From Salvia splendens (lineage: Eukaryota > Streptophyta > Magnoliopsida > Lamiales > Lamiaceae), in contig NC_056033.1 in NCBI RefSeq assembly GCF_004379255.2, positions 8,598,172-8,662,171 of the forward strand: a DNA stretch of 64,000 nucleotides, in the 5' to 3' direction. The position numbers and the translations under genes are program-made. The notes under the pieces are model-generated. The model was not told the DNA's origin. It did not search any database and was given only the letters and a program-made list of their open reading frames with translations. This document shows positions 58,801 to 64,000 of this stretch, piece by piece (the first letter of the stretch is position 1; every line of letters starts with the position of its first letter).

Positions 58801-61064
58801 ATAATGTGTGTATATCTGTTGGAGCCTTATTTCTCTCTGAATAGCAAATTAAAGGAGTCATAAGAAGATATGCTTTTTACTTAGTACCAATGTTTGACGA
58901 GCATGTATGCAAGATAACATAAAACTCAATTTGGGAAAGTTTTCCAAATGTAAAGCCACAAGGGTGCAAAGAAGAATGATGTACTACATTAAGTAGTAGT
59001 ATTACATTTGATTTAAATCTGCCAAAGTGGCATTAAGAAACATTTGAAGGAACACATAGGGGGTGTTTGCTTTGATTTCCAATTACAGTTCCCAATTTTA
59101 GTGTATTATGCAGTTTAAGAAGTAAATTGCTTTATGGGAGAACATGATTATTATGGCATGATATGCATGTTTGATAAACTTTCAACTTTTAATTTGTCGT
59201 ATGAATATTTTTGTGGTTAAAAGATGAGTTTAAGCAAGACCAAACAGGACGTCATTAATTTAGATAGAAAATGTGAAGAACGAAGGGAAAGAACATGAAT
59301 GGAACGAAAAGAAATTGAGAACTAAAGGGTCACAAGTGACAAACTCACATGCAAGGTGGCGGACCTTCACCCTCCGGTTCCAGTTTCCGCCATTCGTATG
59401 GCTTTGCAGCAGTGTCCAGAGCCCATACATCAGCTAAAGGACGTTTACCTAAGAAACACGCACAAAATTATTTTCTTACAGAAATAACAAATTGGAGAAG
59501 GACGAAACCAAAATGCTAACCATCATTTCCGCCAATTGCCATAAGATACCTTTGACCAACCAAAGCCATGACATGGCCATAGCGAGGCCCTGGCCCAGGA
59601 CCTTGAACCACAACCCTAAGCAAAAAAGAAAGTTCAGGTGACACAGATGAAAATAATTTGTTACTGTAATAAAGAAGGAATGTGTGAATTAGTTGTAAAT
59701 GTAGATATATGTGCATTACTTCAATTGTAGAAAATACTAACCTATGCCATCTCGGCCGTTGTTGAGTAAGGTCCAAAACATGAAGATCTTCTGCAGACAA
59801 ACCTGCTGGACCAATCCCACCCTGCAAGGAGAACGATGATAATGTGAGAATGCATGCATAATTGAAGAAAATGAGGCAACTTTTAAAACACAACATTTGT
59901 CCACACACCTGGATAACAACCATGGTACCTACAGTAGTTGCTACATGAGCTGCCCTAGGCGTGGGTGGTTCTCCAATTGGAGTAATTCTGTAAAGATTTT
60001 AAGATATAGCCTTTAATGGAAAGTTCAAAATAACAGAAAACATGCCCAAAACAATCAGAAATGAAGAATAGAGAACATGATGATAATTTAATAACTAAAC
60101 TTACCTAGACCATTTATTCGTCAAAACATCATAACAGTGTACATCAGCAGTGGCACCAGCCAACCCTACAACAAAAACCATGCTTCAGTATCATTGATAG
60201 ATTTGAATTCAAGAATTACAGGAGAACCAATTTCAGGTACATTGATGCTAACTTTGTGTCTTCCCGGTTACAACAAAAACATGGATAATGGGTAACTAAC
60301 ACACACAACCTACAGATCTCAAATCTCCACTGCTAGCTCTTGTCATAGCGATAAACTAATCACAAATTCACATTTCAACTCCAAATCTACAAGATGATTC
60401 TTTCAACAGCACTCATCAGAAATTATAGCTGCTATCGTGGAGGTCTTAGCGACATTCAAAATCAAGATATCCATTTCGAACCATAAACAAGCATGAACAC
60501 TAATCAAATCAAGCACAAGATCCACGCAAATTATCATCTTTCAGCATATATATAACAAAAAAATTAGACATGCCGATAAGCCTTTGAAATGTACAATCTG
60601 TGTAATCAACGAAAACAATACAAAATTAAACAGCACATACGAATTCCTGCACTTCCGGCTGACGAGGGAGTTCCTGAAGCGCCAGAATTCCCTTCAAGTG
60701 CTGTGGCTCCTCCGAAAAGAATTAGTCTGGGGCCTATATATCCAGGAGTCCCCTCCTCCCCAACGGTAGGTACGGCTGTCAGTGTATGGCCACACCGCGG
60801 CCCAGGACCATCCTCCTTCTTGTCCATTATAGCGGTTACCACAGTATAAGTAGGCGCACAGCGTGGGCCCGGCACCGCGGCGCCTCCGGCACCACCACTA
60901 TTACTGCTATCATTAACTTCATCGCTGTTACTACTCTGCTGCTGCTGCTGCTGATGAGACGACGAGGAATCGGATTCGGTTGTGTGGTCCCCACCATTAG
61001 CCGTAGCGGGCTGCTCTGATGGATCGTGATCGGGCTCTGTAGCCATAGCCGCATCCACGTCCAT
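52855..61064 (-). CDS. BSL2/BSL3: BSU1-like Kelch-repeat Ser/Thr phosphatase (BSL2/BSL3 type)
   Basis: Twenty-one exons on the minus strand from ATG 61064 to stop 52855, giving 1002 residues, all GT-AG and in phase. The first exon is 60641-61064; the last is 52855-52938. The N-terminus has low-complexity Ser/Gln tracts, then Kelch repeats to about residue 430 (PGPRCGHTLTAV, RLILFGGATAL, GPRYGHVMALVGQRYLMAIG). A linker with an Ala run and the conserved MVRQLSIDQFENEGRRVSY block follows. The PPP phosphatase domain carries GDLHGQ (~704), GDYVDRG (~738), RGNHE (~769), HGG (~824) and RAHE (~900); all metal-ligand motifs are intact. It ends GSLAWI. BSL proteins dephosphorylate BIN2 in brassinosteroid signalling and act in stomatal polarity (literature). 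The AAVPGPRCAPTYTVV start favours BSL2/BSL3 over BSL1. Confidence 0.96.
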
Positions 61065-61654
61065 TTATAACTTAAAACCCTAAATTTCAAAGCTTTACAC
61101 TAAGATCGGAGCTCCAATCCTCATCAATTCGCATTTTCAATCTTCATTCTGCCAGAAGAGAAAAGCAAGCCCTAGCTTCGATCCTAGAAAATTTTCGCCC
61201 AGATAAAATAATCTATCTATCCAGGAAGCCGTGATGAGGAATTCAACTGGAGAGGGGGCAATCCAAACGCGCACTTCTCTCTATGTCAAACCCAATCGTG
61301 TGTGTGTGTGTCTCTACAAAAAAATATACATATAATATCTGGTCTGAAGAAAAAGAGGAGAATTGTTATATAAATTTGAGTGAAATTGGTATGGGTTTTG
61401 TTACAGTAGCGGTATAAATGATTGGTGAAGTGCGTGTAATGTGTGTACGGCACTCCGACTAAACACTGCGGCGGCGGAATAACGACATCTTCGGAATGCC
61501 CAACTTCGTAACTTCGAATTTCGGTACAACCTTCACTCAACACTGTACAACTCCGTGTGTTTTCAAATGCTGAACTAATTGTTTCAATTTTCAACATAAT
61601 ACACTGTTATACACATTTACAACAATTACAGGGGTAAAAGATCCAAAAATAATA
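61065..61654. promoter_or_regulatory. BSL leader and promoter region
   Basis: Upstream of the minus-strand start codon. It includes a short GT repeat at about 61298-61312 and probably the 5' UTR to about 61250. No clear TATA box was fixed. Confidence 0.45.
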
Positions 61655-61842
61655 CTTCCGTTGTCTCATTTCAAGTGATTGACTGCTTTTCGACACGTGT
61701 TTGATGAAAATGATAATAAATAGTTAAAGTGGAGAGAAAATAAAAGTAAGTACTATTCTATATTATTCTCTTTCTTACTTTACTTTATCTTCACTTTAAC
61801 TATTTATTATCAAATCAATCGCTTGAGCTGGGACGGAGGGAG
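61655..61842. mobile_element. Stowaway-type MITE
   Basis: The 188-bp element starts CTTCCGTTGTCTCATTTCAAG and ends AGCTGGGACGGAGGGAG. Inverted repeats of about 35 bp are diverged at one end. It is flanked by TA on both sides (61653-61654, 61843-61844). It has the same terminal motif as the element at 4012 but a different interior. Confidence 0.85.
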
Positions 61843-61844
61843 TA

Positions 61845-64000
61845 GTAATAATGTTAAATCCAAAATGAATATTTTAATGACGGCGTTAAGATATTCGATT
61901 TACTATGCGAAGTACTTAGCAACATAATACGTCACTTTGCCCTACGTGAAAATAGCTTAATTATATTGAGATGATTAAAAAATGAATATGACTCAATTGT
62001 AATGAGATAAATGGAGTATGAGTTTCGTTGTTGAAATCATATATCCAAATATAACTGTTAAATATTTGAGCGTTCAAAGTATTTGAATTATTTTTTTCTT
62101 TAAATTAGTCTTAAGCTCAAGTTCATAACCAAATAATGACTAGTTCAAAATTCTTATTTATTGTAGTACTAATATATAGTACTAATAAATTCAATCGATT
62201 TTCTGTGCAGTAAAAGTTTTACCAGACAAGATATTGGAATATGGTTTATGCTAACCATCACCCATGAACAAGTCAAAATGAATGCGTACATTACAATCTA
62301 TGCATTTTGGAAAAGTCATTTTTTCACGAGTTCATCTATATAATTGTGAAAGCATGAGAGTCATGTATATCTTGTTATACGTAGATGGATGTTTCTCAAT
62401 AGCCATGTTGAATAGTAGTCAAATCCACAAAATGCAACAGCCAATTTATAGTACTTTAAAATTCCAATGCATGGCTAAAGCTCATTATGAATTAACAAGA
62501 TTTTCACGAGGCTTTGTGATTTTTTGTAAAAGCAATTCTCATATTTTGAAACTAAAGTAGACCGTAGTAATGACCCTATCCAAAAATCTCTAACAAAGTA
62601 AAAACACAAGAACCTAGAATTCATGTAGTCAAACATGGTTTTGCAAGCCATCGCAATCCATTATTCTGCCATATTTCTGCAATTTCCATGTGTATACTAC
62701 TCCTATATTGCATTATGCCTAACATTGTCAATTACTGAAATGTAGAAGCCTTCATTTACATATTTTATGCAAACGTAAACTTAATTAAATAATGCAACTA
62801 ATGTTGTGTTATCATGCAATTAAATAACAATATTGATAATAAGGAAAAAATTATACAAAAATAAAAATTGAAAGAAAAGAAAACATTTATAAAAAAATCA
62901 ATAAGGAAAAAATAAAAAAATGATTAAAACTAAAATTACAAAGAAGGTATCTATGAAATATTTAATATCGTTTCAGGTATAATCTGAATGTTGTTTATTA
63001 GTAGATGCATAGTCAATGAAAAAATGCCCTCTGCTCTTAGTACTATCACTACTATACTACCTAAAAGGGTATAAATGTCCAGGAATAATACAAAAGTCCT
63101 TTTTAACTTTTAACGTTATTACACGGGATTAAATTTGTACTAGTATTTAATGTAAGAAAAATCAAATTTTAGAGTAATTTTTTAATTCAGCAGAATAAGA
63201 ATCTAAGTTTAAATTATGTCAACATAGATCAAAATTTGAGACTCTTTTTTTTAGCTTCGTTCTCATCCTCACTAATCAAACTACAAGTTAGTTTTGAAGG
63301 GACCAAAGAATTTTCTTAGCGACATAGATCTTGGGATCTTTAAATATAATATTTTTGCAATTTTTATTACAAAAACTATGAATTTTATTAAATTGTACAA
63401 TCACAGATATCTATTACTGCAAAATCTTGATTCTTCTTGTCATTGTAAAATGGAACCGATAAAATAATGGTTGGTCACAGTATAAAGCAGCCTAACTGGG
63501 TTTTGGGTTTAAGTAAAGTATTAATTAAACATTAATAAAGACAGATTAAAAATAACAAAAGATTCCCTTATTTGATACCTCAAACAGTCAAACTGAACAA
63601 GGTTCCTTACAAGACAATACCTTATATTTAAATTATCCACAACTTTTTAATGGCCAAGTTTAAGTAGTAATTAATTTATGGGTTCGTTTATTATCCATAT
63701 TAGCCATAGATAGTCCTCCCTATCTACCTAATTTCCATGTTTGATTTCCATGTTAGCAATCTATCTGACCCGGTTCAAAGCAGATATCTCTGTCGGAGGT
63801 GCACCATGTGATTGTCCACAATCAACAAATTGAAGATTTCGAATTTCAATCAATTGACTTGAATACCCATTCATTTACTCCATCTCCATCTACTGCTGCC
63901 ACAATCAACAAACAATTGCAGATTGGCGACGCGTTTGGTGAGAAACTCTAATTCGAAAATCTTGGTGGTCGTAATTGCTTGTGTGGTTTATAATTCATAT
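61845..64000. other. AT-rich intergenic DNA
   Basis: No gene or repeat family recognised. The frame at 62282-62560 has no recognisable motif. The last ~250 bases become less AT-rich with CT/CA-rich sequence and could be the leader of a plus-strand gene beyond the window. Confidence 0.5.

Noticed and set aside
62282..62560. 92-codon frame on the plus strand
   Set aside because: AT-rich, no recognisable motif and no sign of splicing or flanking gene structure.
3136..64000. tRNA, rRNA or other structured RNA genes
   Set aside because: Scanning by eye found no convincing box sequences or cloverleaf; only the tRNA-Asp-complementary primer site was seen.

Overview
The window is nuclear DNA from a eudicot plant. 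It holds intron-rich genes with GT-AG introns, AT-rich intergenic DNA, Stowaway-type MITEs and nested plant transposons. The style of the elements (MULEs carrying Ulp1-like or plant-mobile-domain genes, Athila-like LTR elements) hints at an asterid, perhaps Lamiales, but that is only a guess.

Layout. 1-3135 (+): 3' part of an OEP61/TPR7-like chloroplast outer-envelope TPR receptor gene. 4327-4662 (+): small Cys-rich plant protein. About 5055-43322: a nested transposon cluster of roughly 38 kb. 44760-46782 (+): RHF2A-like RING-H2 ubiquitin ligase. 48344-52231 (+): DNAJC8-like J-domain protein. 52855-61064 (-): BSL2/BSL3-type Kelch-phosphatase of brassinosteroid signalling with 21 coding exons. 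From 61065 to the end: intergenic DNA with one MITE. From memory, the OEP61, RHF2A and J-protein homologues lie close together on Arabidopsis chromosome 5 (At5g21990, At5g22000, At5g22080), so the cluster appears to interrupt an old gene neighbourhood.

The transposon cluster can be unpacked. An outer element (D, ends near 5055 and 35795, interrupted TIRs) had a (TA)n tract at its centre. Five further elements now sit end to end there, each bounded by (TA)n: A (5781-11620, palindromic, non-autonomous, itself split by a 4.2-kb hAT with an 8-bp TSD and an intact 807-aa transposase), a gene-fragment-carrying element (11694-13678), C (13714-15558, filled with an AAAATGATA minisatellite), B (15571-26517, a MULE with a FAR1-type transposase on one strand and an Ulp1-like gene on the other), and a 240-bp MITE (26575-26814). 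D's right arm is split by a solo-LTR-like element (27015-35769, TSD GTTAT), which is itself split by an Athila-like LTR retrotransposon with gag-protease only (27246-34427, TSD ATCCC, LTRs nearly identical). A separate MULE (F, 37698-43322, TSD CCATAAAAG) carries a truncated MuDR transposase and a plant-mobile-domain gene facing it, and lies just upstream of RHF2A.

The host genes do not form a pathway: plastid protein targeting, ubiquitination, spliceosome-type J-protein and brassinosteroid phosphatase. Several reading frames (OEP61, both MULE transposases, gag-pro) show apparent one-base losses, mostly in short homopolymers, so consensus base errors should be excluded before any is called a pseudogene.
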